Shown: one piece after another, positions 63,865 through 64,000 of the stretch
Layout: each line of letters opens with the position of its first letter
Numbering within the stretch: the first letter of the stretch is position 1
Assembly (NCBI GenBank): GCA_018881555.1
Contig: JACAXG010000007.1
Location: 8,508,935 to 8,572,934, forward strand
Direction of reading: 5' to 3'
Source of the DNA: Amblyornis subalaris
Taxonomy: Eukaryota > Chordata > Aves > Passeriformes > Ptilonorhynchidae
DNA: 64,000 nucleotides
The notes under the pieces: generated by a model
What the model saw: only the letters and a program-made list of their open reading frames with translations
Database searches by the model: none
Told to the model about the DNA's origin: nothing
Program-made: the position numbers and the translations under genes

Positions 63865-64000
63865 GTATGTCCTGTGGATTTGCTTGTTGTGGTGCATTGG
63901 TACTTGGTTTCATTCTGGTTTTGAGCTAGTTAGGTTATCTCAGAGATTAGGAAGTCTAATCAGGATTAGAAGCTCAACAGCAAGTAGCTGTGAGGTGGTT
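63865..64000 (+). other. Start of the PRMT9 intron after coding exon 8
   Basis: Begins with the donor GTATGT and runs off the window. Nothing else recognised. Confidence 0.9.

Overview
This window is vertebrate nuclear DNA, almost certainly from a bird. It has compact CR1 retroposons with the (ATTCTATR)n-type 3' end, a solo endogenous-retrovirus LTR of a type familiar from avian genomes, and two recognisable protein-coding genes with GT-AG introns. No bacterial-type genes, operons, CRISPR arrays or phage are present. Single ambiguous bases (n) are scattered throughout, which points to a draft assembly.

Layout. From 1 to about 44.9 kb lies the 5' part of ARHGAP10 (a BAR-PH-RhoGAP-SH3 protein, GRAF2) on the minus strand. 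Coding exon 1 is at 44364-44517 in a CpG island. A 40.8 kb intron follows, then coding exons 2 (3505-3600) and 3 (3356-3417), separated by an intron of only 87 nt. The rest of the gene lies beyond position 1. The large intron holds three CR1 copies (about 14.8, 20.5 and 34.1 kb). The third is nested inside a solo LTR (33.8-35.6 kb). I recognise no other gene there.

From 44.5 to 51.4 kb is the intergenic space between two head-to-head genes. It contains a fourth CR1 (44.9-45.7 kb), unassigned AT-rich sequence, and a second CpG island at 50.1-50.6 kb.

From 51.3 kb to the end lies the 5' half of PRMT9 (protein arginine methyltransferase 9) on the plus strand. Eight coding exons give 442 complete codons: N-terminal TPR-like helices and most of the first methyltransferase module, with motif I and the double-E loop. 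All eight exons join in frame. An in-frame stop 21 nt upstream fixes the start codon. The gene continues past 64 kb.

The two genes are not known to share a pathway. PRMT9 is the symmetric arginine methyltransferase of splicing factor SF3B2; ARHGAP10 is a membrane-binding Rho GTPase activator. They are neighbours in the same divergent order in human chromosome 4q31, so the arrangement is conserved synteny. I looked for an undescribed system and did not find a convincing one. The most interesting items are the CR1-in-LTR nesting, the open frame running upstream of the ARHGAP10 start into an antisense CR1, the probable untranslated first exon of PRMT9, and a few tandem repeats and candidate regulatory patches.
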